Assembly: GCA_902474785.1 (NCBI GenBank)
Contig: CABRXB010000051.1
Location: forward strand, 1-7,353
Direction: 5' to 3'
Length of the DNA: 7,353 bases
From: an uncultured Eubacteriales bacterium
GTDB taxonomy: Bacteria > Bacillota > Clostridia > Oscillospirales > Feifaniaceae
The notes beneath the pieces were generated by a model, which saw only the letters and a program-made list of their open reading frames with translations, was not told the origin of the DNA and made no database searches. Positions 1 through 6,880 of the stretch are shown in pieces. Each line of letters starts with the position of its first letter. Position 1 is the stretch's first letter. Position numbers and translations under genes: made by a program.

Positions 1-144
1 GTGGGACAATGGCAGGGTCGGCGGCAAAGGCGCAGCAAAGGCCCCGCTGTGAAAACCATTGTCGCGGACTGGTTGAACGTCAGGCTGCACATGGCGTCCC
101 GACCATGGCTGCCGGGATTTCGATCGAAGAGGGGAGGGGACTGT
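1..144. other. Upstream flank, unassigned (possible tail of a preceding gene)
   Basis: No gene can be assigned here. The DUF512 reading frame stays open back to position 1, but the 48 extra residues (rich in Arg and Trp) lack any recognisable domain and precede a complete PDZ domain, so they are probably untranslated. Two other frames could be the end of an upstream gene: frame 2 ends at a TGA at 50-52, and frame 3 stays open to a TGA at 153-155, just inside the next gene. I recognise neither peptide. No promoter stands out. Confidence 0.35.
131..140 (+). promoter_or_regulatory. Ribosome binding site that fixes the DUF512 start
   Basis: A purine run (GGGGAGGGGA) lies four bases before the ATG at 145. 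It is the only good Shine-Dalgarno match in the open N-terminal part of the frame and supports the start at 145 rather than the GTG at position 1. Confidence 0.7.
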
Positions 145-1464
145 ATGGGCGTTGAAGTGACCGAGGTGACAAAGGGCGGCCCCTGTCACGGGCATGTAAA
201 GCCCGGCGAGCTGCTTGAGGCCATCGACGGACATGCCATTGTCGACGTGCTCGACTACATGCACTTTTCGGTCGGCAAGGACCCGGTTCTCACGTTGAGC
301 GACAGGAAAGGCCGGCGGCGGGAGCTGCGCATCAGAAAGCCGCGCTATGAGGAGCTCGGGCTCTCCTTTTCCAGCTTTTTGATGGATACGCAGAAAAGCT
401 GCTCCAACCGGTGTATCTTCTGCTTTATCGACCAGCTCCCCAAAGGCATGCGCGACACGCTGTATTTCAAAGACGACGATGCGCGTCTTTCCTTTCTCAT
501 GGGCAATTATATCTCCATGACCAACCTTTCGGAGCACGACGTGCAGCGCATGATCGACTATCGCATCAGCCCCATCAACATCTCGGTGCACACCACGAAC
601 CCCGCGTTGCGCAGCAAAATGCTGGGCAATCAGCGCGGCGGGCAGAGCCTTGCCATTCTCGACCGGTTTGCGCAGGCGGGACTTGATCTCAACTGTCAGA
701 TCGTGGTGTGCAAAGGCGTCAACGACGGCGAGGAGCTGACGAGGACGCTGGACAAGCTGCTGTCGCTCGCCCCTGCAGTTGACAGTGTGGCGGTGGTGCC
801 GGCGGGCCTGACGGGGCACCGCGACGGCCTCTATCCGCTTGAACTGCTCGACGAGAGGGACGCCGCCGATGTGATCGACCGTGTGCTGCGCGTGAGCGAG
901 CGTGCGCTCGACATGCATGGGCACCGCATTGTCTTTGCCTCCGACGAACTCTATCTCAGAGCAGGCATCCCCATTCCAGAGGTGGAGTTTTACGAAGATT
1001 TTCCACAGCTTGAGAATGGAATCGGCATGATTGCCATGTTGTGCGAAGAGGTGCGCGCAGCATTGCCCGACCTTGTGCCGCCCCCAAAACCGCGGCGTGT
1101 CACGGCGGTCACGGGCGAATCTGTTTTCCCTTATTTACGAACACTGGTTGACGAAATCGAGAATAAATGCCATAATAATTTAACTGTGATGCTAAAGCCC
1201 ATTCGAAATGATTTTTTTGGGGGCGGCATCAACGTCACAGGACTTGTCACAGGGAGCGATATCGCAGCGCAGCTAAAGGGCTGTGATCTGGGCGAGGCGC
1301 TTGTGGTGCCGGCCGTGATGCTGCGCTATGACCGCGCCTGCTTTCTCGACGATGTGACGCCGCAACAGCTCTCACAGCAGCTTGGCGTGCGCGTGGAGAT
1401 ATCGGAGATGAGCGCACAGGGGCTGGTGGAGTCTCTGACCGGTCAGCCGCTCTCCGGCATCTGA
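145..1464 (+). CDS. PDZ / radical SAM / DUF512 domain protein, function unknown
   Basis: A 439-residue protein with three parts. Residues 1-65 look like a PDZ-type domain (GELLEAIDGHAIVDVLDYM). The middle has the radical SAM cluster motif CSNRCIFC (C86, C90, C93; CX3CX2C), which should bind a [4Fe-4S] cluster and S-adenosylmethionine, followed by the family block YFKDDDARLSFLMGNY. The last 200 residues form the DUF512 domain (VTGESVFPYLRTLVDEI, FFGGGINVTGLVTGSDI, PAVMLRYD). The length is normal for this Clostridia family. The start at 145 is chosen from the ribosome binding site and the PDZ boundary. The next gene, der, begins 33 nt later with no terminator between, so the two are probably co-transcribed; this pairing is common in Clostridia and suggests, without proving, a link to ribosome biogenesis. 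The substrate and reaction are unknown. Family assignment is secure, function is not. Confidence 0.93.
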   Translation: MGVEVTEVTKGGPCHGHVKPGELLEAIDGHAIVDVLDYMHFSVGKDPVLTLSDRKGRRRELRIRKPRYEELGLSFSSFLMDTQKSCSNRCIFCFIDQLPKGMRDTLYFKDDDARLSFLMGNYISMTNLSEHDVQRMIDYRISPINISVHTTNPALRSKMLGNQRGGQSLAILDRFAQAGLDLNCQIVVCKGVNDGEELTRTLDKLLSLAPAVDSVAVVPAGLTGHRDGLYPLELLDERDAADVIDRVLRVSERALDMHGHRIVFASDELYLRAGIPIPEVEFYEDFPQLENGIGMIAMLCEEVRAALPDLVPPPKPRRVTAVTGESVFPYLRTLVDEIENKCHNNLTVMLKPIRNDFFGGGINVTGLVTGSDIAAQLKGCDLGEALVVPAVMLRYDRACFLDDVTPQQLSQQLGVRVEISEMSAQGLVESLTGQPLSGI

Positions 1465-1497
1465 ATTTCATCAAAAAGAAAAAGATTGAGGTATACA

Positions 1498-2823
<1,326 letters not shown>

Positions 2824-2868
2824 ATGTCCGGGCGTTGACCCGCAACACAAACTTAGGGGGACACTTTT

Positions 2869-3495
2869 GTGAACATCAATTTCAACGACGTGTTTATTGT
2901 GCTCTTTGGTTACCTGCTGGGCAGCATCAACTTTGCCATCATCATTTCAAAGGCCAGCGGCAATGGCGACGTGCGCGACTACGGCAGCGGCAACGCCGGC
3001 ACCAGCAATGTGGCGCGCACCATCGGTCTCAAATATGGCGCCGTGGTCATGATTCTCGACATTCTCAAGGGCTTTATCGCAGCGCTGGTCGGCAGGCACT
3101 TTGTGCCGGCGGACGGCGCGTTGCTCGGCGGCTTTGCGGCCATTTTGGGTCATCGCTATCCCATCTATTTCCGCATGAGAGGCGGCAAATCGGTCGCCAC
3201 CTACGGCGGCGTTCTGCTCGCCATCGACTACCGGATCGCGCTTTGTTTCGCCGCGGCTTGGCTGTTTTTTATCCTCGTCACAAAGTATATGGCCATGGGC
3301 GCGATTTTGGGTGTGTGGATTGTGCCTCTGGTTTCGAGATATTTTCAGCCCGAGATCACGATTTTGCCGACCTACACCATCGCGATCGGGTGGATTTTGG
3401 TGTTCTTCCACCGCAAGAACTTCAAGAGAATCCGCAACAGAGCCGAACCCAAAGTGACCTTTAAGCTGCATGAAAAAGAAGAAAAATACGAATAA
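2869..3495 (+). CDS. plsY: Acyl-phosphate:glycerol-3-phosphate acyltransferase PlsY
   Basis: A 208-residue integral membrane enzyme that moves an acyl group from acyl-phosphate (made by PlsX) to glycerol-3-phosphate, giving lysophosphatidic acid, the first committed step of phospholipid synthesis. The three family motifs are visible: GSGNAGTSN (39-47), GHRYP...GGKSVAT (94-111) and HRKNFKRI (181-188). Hydrophobic stretches near 6-27, 55-77, 84-100, 114-138, 142-158 and 163-180 fit the multi-pass fold. The start is GTG at 2869, eight bases after AGGGGG (2855-2860). It follows der by 45 nt with no terminator, so it is probably the last gene of that operon. One oddity: motif 2 reads GGKSVAT where the usual form is GGKGVAT, placing Ser at position 108 in the glycerol-phosphate binding loop. 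The charged C-terminal tail (189-208) is not conserved. Family assignment is secure. Confidence 0.96.
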   Translation: MNINFNDVFIVLFGYLLGSINFAIIISKASGNGDVRDYGSGNAGTSNVARTIGLKYGAVVMILDILKGFIAALVGRHFVPADGALLGGFAAILGHRYPIYFRMRGGKSVATYGGVLLAIDYRIALCFAAAWLFFILVTKYMAMGAILGVWIVPLVSRYFQPEITILPTYTIAIGWILVFFHRKNFKRIRNRAEPKVTFKLHEKEEKYE

Positions 3496-3510
3496 GACGC
3501 GAAAAAACCC

Positions 3511-3539
3511 TTGATTTTGACGAGTTGAAATGATACAAT
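3511..3539 (+). promoter_or_regulatory. Sigma-A type promoter for rpmB, extended -10
   Basis: The -35 TTGATT (3511-3516) and -10 TACAAT (3534-3539) are separated by exactly 17 nt, and a TG at 3531-3532 one base before the -10 makes an extended -10 element. The predicted transcription start is near 3546, about 65 nt before the rpmB ATG. It lies just after the plsY stop, so rpmB can be expressed independently of the upstream operon, though readthrough is not excluded because no terminator is seen after plsY. Confidence 0.75.
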
Positions 3540-3545
3540 ATTCCT

Positions 3546-3600
3546 TGCCGCGCGCAATGCGCGATGTGGAAGAAAAAACAATGCTTAAAAGCATAGGAGG
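3546..3600 (+). promoter_or_regulatory. rpmB leader with two small hairpins and strong ribosome binding site
   Basis: The short leader has two perfect 5-bp stems: CGCGC/GCGCG around AAT (3551-3563) and ATGCT/AGCAT around TAAA (3581-3594). The second ends one base before a perfect AGGAGG (3595-3600), which lies nine bases before the ATG. Such a hairpin could modulate access to the ribosome binding site, but this is inference; it may only stabilise the mRNA. It does not match an r-protein leader that I can name. Confidence 0.4.
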
Positions 3601-3609
3601 AAATAGAGT

Positions 3610-3798
3610 ATGGCGAAGTGTGATGTTTGCGGCAAGGGCGTTAGCTTTGGTATCAAAGTGTCCCACTCTCACAGACGCTCCAACCGCGCCTGGAAGCCCA
3701 ATGTCAAGCGTGTCAAGGCCGTTGTCAACGGTGCGCCCAAGCACATCAATGTGTGCACCAGATGTCTGCGCTCCGGCAAGGTGACGCGCGCAGTCTAA
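3610..3798 (+). CDS. rpmB: Large-subunit ribosomal protein bL28
   Basis: A 62-residue basic protein of the 50S subunit. It begins MAKCDVCGKGVSFGIKVSHSH, the usual bL28 start, followed by the conserved RRSNRAWKPNVKRV block. The two CXXC pairs (C4/C7 and C49/C52) make it the zinc-binding (C+) form. Length is full for the family. The start is set by a perfect AGGAGG and by family conservation. It forms a single-gene unit with its own promoter and terminator, as is common for rpmB in Firmicutes. All four cysteines are present, so it is not the zinc-independent paralogue made under zinc limitation. Confidence 0.98.
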   Translation: MAKCDVCGKGVSFGIKVSHSHRRSNRAWKPNVKRVKAVVNGAPKHINVCTRCLRSGKVTRAV

Positions 3799-3830
3799 GG
3801 CGGAGAAAAACAACATAAGGTGTCAAACCG

Positions 3831-3867
3831 GGCGGGCGCATCACAGTATTTGTGTGCGCCGCCTTTT
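3831..3867 (+). terminator. Rho-independent terminator after rpmB
   Basis: The 5' arm at 3831-3845 pairs with 3851-3863 around the loop GTATT. It has about 13 base pairs, interrupted by one bulged G and one bulged T, with a GC-rich base (GGCGG/CCGCC outer part), and is followed by TTTT at 3864-3867. It lies 32 nt after the rpmB stop codon and closes that unit. Confidence 0.85.
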
Positions 3868-3988
3868 GCTGTAAAGAAAAGTACGGGATTGCTCCCAATG
3901 TCAGTTAACCAGACGAATCGGCAGATAAATCGGATTCATTTTAATATGTCTTAGGCGGATAAGGCATGCTCGACAAATTGGGCTTTGC

Positions 3989-3993
3989 AGAGG
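3989..3993 (+). promoter_or_regulatory. Ribosome binding site that sets the small gene's start
   Basis: AGAGG lies five bases before the ATG at 3999. An earlier in-frame ATG at 3966 has only a poorly placed GGCGG upstream, so the later start is preferred. Confidence 0.5.
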
Positions 3994-3998
3994 TATTT

Positions 3999-4310
3999 AT
4001 GAAGAGCATATTGTTAAGTGCAGACAATGAAATAAGCGTATTCTCCGTTCCGAATGAAGTAGCCGATAATCTTGAGCAATATTGCTTGGAGTTTTGCTGT
4101 AATTGGTTACACAAAAGTCCCAAAGCAGAAAAGTATCGAGTTGAAATGCGTGGTGTGATCGGTGTGTGTTATAGCGAAAAGGATTTTATTGATTATCTAA
4201 ATCAATATATTTGTGACGAACGATCAAGATTGATCACGACCCTTGTTGATGTTTATGACGAGAATGAATTGCCTCAAGAATATGCTGGGCTGCCGTATTT
4301 CAATTTTTAA
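3999..4310 (+). CDS. Small hypothetical protein, accessory (AT-rich)
   Basis: A 103-residue acidic, probably cytoplasmic protein with no signal peptide or membrane segment. It begins MKSILLSADNEISVFSVP and continues with a Cys- and aromatic-rich helix-like stretch (VADNLEQYCLEFCCNWLHKS, about 21-40), a second block (GVCYSEKDFIDYLNQYI, about 55-71), and ends in PYFNF. An earlier in-frame ATG at 3966 would add 11 residues, but AGAGG at 3989-3993 favours 3999. The gene is about 40% GC by eye, clearly lower than its neighbours, and is isolated between two terminators, which suggests acquisition by transfer. I have a general impression of similar small orphan proteins in Clostridia, sometimes near toxin or immunity loci, but no motif here proves such a role. 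No toxin partner is next to it. No clear promoter is seen. It looks like a real gene: it has a clean frame, a ribosome binding site and its own terminator. Confidence 0.75.
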   Translation: MKSILLSADNEISVFSVPNEVADNLEQYCLEFCCNWLHKSPKAEKYRVEMRGVIGVCYSEKDFIDYLNQYICDERSRLITTLVDVYDENELPQEYAGLPYFNF

Positions 4311-4350
4311 CAACTTCAACTTTCGAGTTTAACCTTGTAACCATAGAAAA

Positions 4351-4387
4351 AGCACTTGCCTCGTATAAACGGGGTGGGTGCTTTTTT
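4351..4387 (+). terminator. Strong Rho-independent terminator after the small gene
   Basis: A 13-bp stem (4351-4363 with 4370-4382, including four G-U pairs in the + strand RNA) around the loop TATAAA ends in six T residues (4382-4387). A-rich sequence at 4347-4350 extends the pairing with the T tract. It lies 40 nt after the stop codon at 4308-4310. The A tract could let it work on the minus strand too, although the G-U pairs would then become A-C mismatches and weaken the stem. Confidence 0.88.
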
Positions 4388-4649
4388 GGTACGCCCAAAG
4401 CAGCAACTTATGGCATTGGAATTGCTCCCGCCTTTTTGTGTTTATATGAACATGCGATTTCTGGAAAACGCTCGTTGTTTCGATGGGCGTAAGCATATCA
4501 TTGAATTGCTTTGCCTCCCCCTCAAAAAAAGTAGGTTATCTGCTTAAAAAGTGTTCTCTGCACAGGCGCGCGTTTCCTGTCAAGGGGGCAGGTTTTTGGG
4601 GTTTCGCGATTGAAACGGGGAAATGCCCCAAAAGAAAGAGGAGCGGCAG
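4388..4649. other. Non-coding stretch with inverted repeats
   Basis: I see no supportable gene on either strand; the open frames here encode low-complexity peptides without domains, good starts or ribosome binding sites. The stretch contains inverted repeats: ACAGG/CCTGT (4562-4566 with 4576-4580), an imperfect CCTCCCCCT against AGGGGGCAGG enclosing it (about 4514-4592), and TTTTGGGG/CCCCAAAA (4594-4601 with 4626-4633). It lies outside both predicted transcripts, after a terminator and before the hprK promoter, and may be remnant DNA from an insertion or deletion. Confidence 0.5.
4594..4633. repeat. Inverted repeat upstream of the hprK promoter
   Basis: A perfect 8-bp inverted repeat (TTTTGGGG at 4594-4601, CCCCAAAA at 4626-4633) encloses 24 nt that holds a smaller pair, TTTC/GAAA (4602-4605 with 4612-4615). 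The inner GGGG at 4617-4620 can instead pair with CCCC at 4626-4629. The right arm ends 16 bp before the -35 box of the hprK promoter. It has no T tract, so it does not look like a terminator. A protein-binding site or a remnant element are possible. Confidence 0.5.
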
Positions 4650-4678
4650 TTGTCATTTGGAACGAAAACAGGTATAAT
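4650..4678 (+). promoter_or_regulatory. Strong sigma-A promoter for the hprK-murB-whiA operon
   Basis: TTGTCA (4650-4655; five of six consensus bases) and a perfect TATAAT (4673-4678) are separated by 17 nt. Transcription should start near 4685, leaving a leader of about 260 nt before hprK. No other promoter of this quality is seen closer to hprK. Confidence 0.85.
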
Positions 4679-4684
4679 AATTCT

Positions 4685-4932
4685 CTAAACCGTTGATGGC
4701 ACAGTGTCTGTGCGAACAGCGTTTGAGCCTGTGTCCAACATTGTTTGGATCGTGAGTTGGCATTGATTTTCAACAAGACAAAATTTTTGCCGTCGGGGCT
4801 GCGATGGACTTTGTTGGATGCAAATGGCATCAAGGAAGATGCGCTGGTTCAGGCTGGGCAAAAAGGCTTTTGCGCTGGTCTGGTAGAGCCGGGTTTAAGG
4901 AAAAGGTCAGCCTGCAAGGTTACATGCAAAAA
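4685..4932 (+). ncRNA. Candidate structured leader RNA (or small RNA) upstream of hprK
   Basis: This non-coding stretch between the promoter and the hprK ribosome binding site can form several hairpins. They are an extended one at 4687-4724 with a perfect GCACAG/CTGTGC tip (4699-4704 with 4708-4713); TCCAA/TTGGA at 4734-4749; and GATGC/GCATC at 4817-4831. A long-range stem pairs 4850-4857 with 4907-4914 and encloses two more hairpins, GCAAAA/TTTTGC (4858-4873) and TCTGG/CCGGG (4879-4893), forming a possible three-way junction. No internal terminator is seen. It does not match any riboswitch, T-box or 6S RNA consensus that I can recall. Structures were found by eye without energy calculation, so a chance origin for some stems is possible. 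Confidence 0.4.
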
Positions 4933-4946
4933 GAGGGGAGACAACG

Positions 4947-5915
4947 ATGCAATATTCCATTTCGCTGGGACATATCATAGACAAGTTTGAACTTGAAGAG
5001 CTGCACATGCCCGAAACGGGCAGGAAAAAGCAGATCCTGCGTTCCGACCTGCACCGTCCGGGGCTTGCGCTGGCGGGGTTTACAGAGTTTTTTGACAACA
5101 AGCGCCTTCTGCTGATGTCGCGCAGCGAGATTGCCTACCTGCGTCAGCTCGATCCCACCCTGCGCAAAAGCCGCATCGATGAGATGCTCAGCCGGCGTTC
5201 TCCCGCTTTGATCCTGGCACGCGGCGTCATTCCGCTGCCCGAGCTGCGGGAGGCCTGTCAGAACTTCGGCGTGCCGCTGCTGCGCTCCAACGAGAGCTCC
5301 ACCATCCTCACCTCCAAGCTCTTTGAGTATTTGAGCATCCAGCTCGCTCCGCGCACCACCATGCACGGGGTGCTGATGGAGGTCTATGGATGGGGCGTGC
5401 TCATCACGGGGGAGAGCGGAATCGGCAAAAGCGAGACCGCCGTCGAGCTCATCAAACGCGGACACCGGCTTGTCGCTGACGACGCTGTGGAGATCAAGCG
5501 CCTGCCCGACGGCAGATTGCAGGGCACGGCGCCCGAATCCATTCGGCATTTTATTGAGATCAGGGGCATCGGCGTGCTCGACGTACGCCGTCTGTTTGGC
5601 ATGAGCGCCGTCAAGCTCTATGAAAACGTGTTGCTCATGGTGCGCCTTGAAAATTGGGACAGCAAGAAAAAGTACGACAGACTGGGCCTGGAAGACGAGA
5701 CCATGGACATTCTCGACGTGCCGGTGTCCACCATCACCGTGCCGGTGCGCCCGGGCAGAAATCTCTCGACCATTGTGGAGGTGGCGGCGATGAACGCCCG
5801 CATGAAGATGATGGGCTACAACTCGGCGCGTGAGCTCGAGCGGCGCATTTTGGAATCCATTCAGGCGGGTTCGCCCGCGCTGGTTGAAGAACTGCAAAGG
5901 AGAGATGCCCTTTGA
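4947..5915 (+). CDS. hprK: HPr kinase/phosphorylase
   Basis: A 322-residue bifunctional enzyme that phosphorylates Ser46 of HPr with ATP or pyrophosphate and also removes that phosphate. It is the sensor step of CcpA-dependent carbon catabolite repression in Firmicutes. The N-terminal domain spans about 1-130. The catalytic domain starts with the conserved MHGVLMEVYGWGVLITG (139-155), Walker A GESGIGKS (155-162), the acidic pair in VADDA (D178, D179), the family signature EIRGIGVLDV (204-213) and the C-terminal PVRPGRNLSTIVEVAAMN (266-283). All expected catalytic residues are present, including H140. Length is normal. The ATG at 4947 follows GAGGGGAG (4933-4940) by six bases. It is the first gene of an operon behind a strong promoter and a long leader, and its stop overlaps the murB start. 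Confidence 0.97.
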   Translation: MQYSISLGHIIDKFELEELHMPETGRKKQILRSDLHRPGLALAGFTEFFDNKRLLLMSRSEIAYLRQLDPTLRKSRIDEMLSRRSPALILARGVIPLPELREACQNFGVPLLRSNESSTILTSKLFEYLSIQLAPRTTMHGVLMEVYGWGVLITGESGIGKSETAVELIKRGHRLVADDAVEIKRLPDGRLQGTAPESIRHFIEIRGIGVLDVRRLFGMSAVKLYENVLLMVRLENWDSKKKYDRLGLEDETMDILDVPVSTITVPVRPGRNLSTIVEVAAMNARMKMMGYNSARELERRILESIQAGSPALVEELQRRDAL

Positions 5916-6880
5916 TGTATGACACCACCGCCCTTCCACCTGCGACGGCGGCGCTCAAAGAGGAACTCGAGCGTTTGGCGCTTTGCGGCGAAATCCGCCT
6001 GTTTGAACCCATGGCCGAGCGCACCACGCTGCGCATCGGCGGTCCCGCCGATCTGCTGGTGACGCCGCGCAGCGCCGGCGCCGTGGCCGACATTCTGACG
6101 CTGGCACACGAAAAAGAGGTGCCTGCCCTGATCCTTGGAAACGGCTCCAACCTGCTGGTCAGCGACCATGGCATCGAGGGACTCGTGATCTCGCTCAAAG
6201 AGAGCGTGTGTAAAATCGAGCGAAAGGGGAACCGCATCACGGCGGGCGCCGGGCTGCTGCTCTCGTCCCTGGCCGCTTTTGCGCGCGACGAGGGGTTGGC
6301 GGGGCTGGAATTTGCCGCCGGCATCCCGGGCACTGTGGGCGGCGGCGTCTATATGAACTGCGGGGCCTATGGCTCCGAGATGAAAGACGTCGTGGAGAGC
6401 TCGCTCGTGCTTGGCAGCGACGGGGAGATCGCCGCAATCAAGGCGCGTCAGCATGGATTTGCCTACCGCCACTCAAACCTCATGGACAATGGCGATATCG
6501 TGCTGGCCACCACCTTTGCGCTCACGCCCGACGACCCGGCCGACATTGCAGCGCGCATGGAGCAGCTCATGGCGCGCCGCAGGGAAAAACAACCGCTCAA
6601 CCTGCCCTCTGCCGGCAGCACCTTCAAGCGCCCGCAGGGAGGCTTTGCCGCCCAGATGATCGACGAGGCTGGGCTCAAGGGCGCCCGGGTGGGCGGCGCT
6701 ATGGTCAGCGAAAAGCACGCGGGCTTTCTGGTCAATGCAGGGGGGGCGACGGCGGCTGACATGCTGTCCCTCATGCAGCTCGTGCGCGAACGCGTGGCGC
6801 AGCGCACGGGGGTGACGCTGGAACCTGAGGTGCGCTTTGTCGGCCGCCCCATGGAGGGAAGCGATGTCCTTTACAAATGA
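5915..6880 (+). CDS. murB: UDP-N-acetylmuramate dehydrogenase MurB
   Basis: A 321-residue FAD enzyme that reduces UDP-GlcNAc-enolpyruvate to UDP-MurNAc with NADPH, the second step of peptidoglycan precursor synthesis in the cytoplasm. FAD-binding motifs: TLRIGGPADLLV (38-49), GNGSNLLV (75-82) and GIPGTVGGGVYMNCGAYG (136-153). Substrate and catalytic residues: YRHS (Y184, R185), the proton-donor serine in PSAGSTFKRP (S235) and E305 in LEPEVRF. The short form is the type II MurB usual in Firmicutes. Start choice: the ATG at 5915 overlaps the hprK stop as TGATG, giving translational coupling; an in-frame TTG at 5912 is closer to the ideal distance from AGGAG (5898-5902) and would add one residue. 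A run of seven G (6740-6746) lies inside the gene without breaking the frame. Confidence 0.97.
   Translation: MYDTTALPPATAALKEELERLALCGEIRLFEPMAERTTLRIGGPADLLVTPRSAGAVADILTLAHEKEVPALILGNGSNLLVSDHGIEGLVISLKESVCKIERKGNRITAGAGLLLSSLAAFARDEGLAGLEFAAGIPGTVGGGVYMNCGAYGSEMKDVVESSLVLGSDGEIAAIKARQHGFAYRHSNLMDNGDIVLATTFALTPDDPADIAARMEQLMARRREKQPLNLPSAGSTFKRPQGGFAAQMIDEAGLKGARVGGAMVSEKHAGFLVNAGGATAADMLSLMQLVRERVAQRTGVTLEPEVRFVGRPMEGSDVLYK

Noticed and set aside
1..144. GTG at position 1 as the start of the DUF512 protein
   Set aside because: The 48 extra residues have no domain, no visible ribosome binding site can be checked before position 1, and an excellent site precedes the ATG at 145, where the PDZ domain begins.
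2947..3816. Long minus-strand open frame across plsY and rpmB (289 codons)
   Set aside because: It runs antisense to two clearly conserved genes, its product is low-complexity and shows no domain; it is a by-product of GC-rich codons.
3905..3947. Promoter for the small gene (TTAACC with TAAT-like boxes)
   Set aside because: No pair of -35 and -10 boxes has a good match with 16-18 nt spacing, so I could not support one.
4609..4624. Catabolite-responsive (cre) site near TTGAAACGGGGAAATG
   Set aside because: It lacks the central CG at the required spacing and the conserved C near the right end, so it fits the cre consensus poorly.
4522..4833. Minus-strand frame of 103 codons in the region before hprK
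   Set aside because: It crosses the strong hprK promoter, has no good ribosome binding site or recognisable domain, and its composition looks random.
4685..4946. hprK leader as 6S RNA, T-box or a known riboswitch
   Set aside because: There is no end-to-end closing stem as in 6S RNA, no T-box AGGGTGG-type sequence, no terminator within the leader, and no consensus core that I recognise.
4745..4990. Plus-strand frame of 81 codons overlapping the hprK start
   Set aside because: It starts with TTG without a good ribosome binding site, overlaps the hprK start out of frame, and shows no domain.
4920..5939. Long minus-strand open frame opposite hprK (339 codons)
   Set aside because: It lies antisense to an intact hprK, has His/Arg-rich composition typical of a shadow frame, and no recognisable motif.
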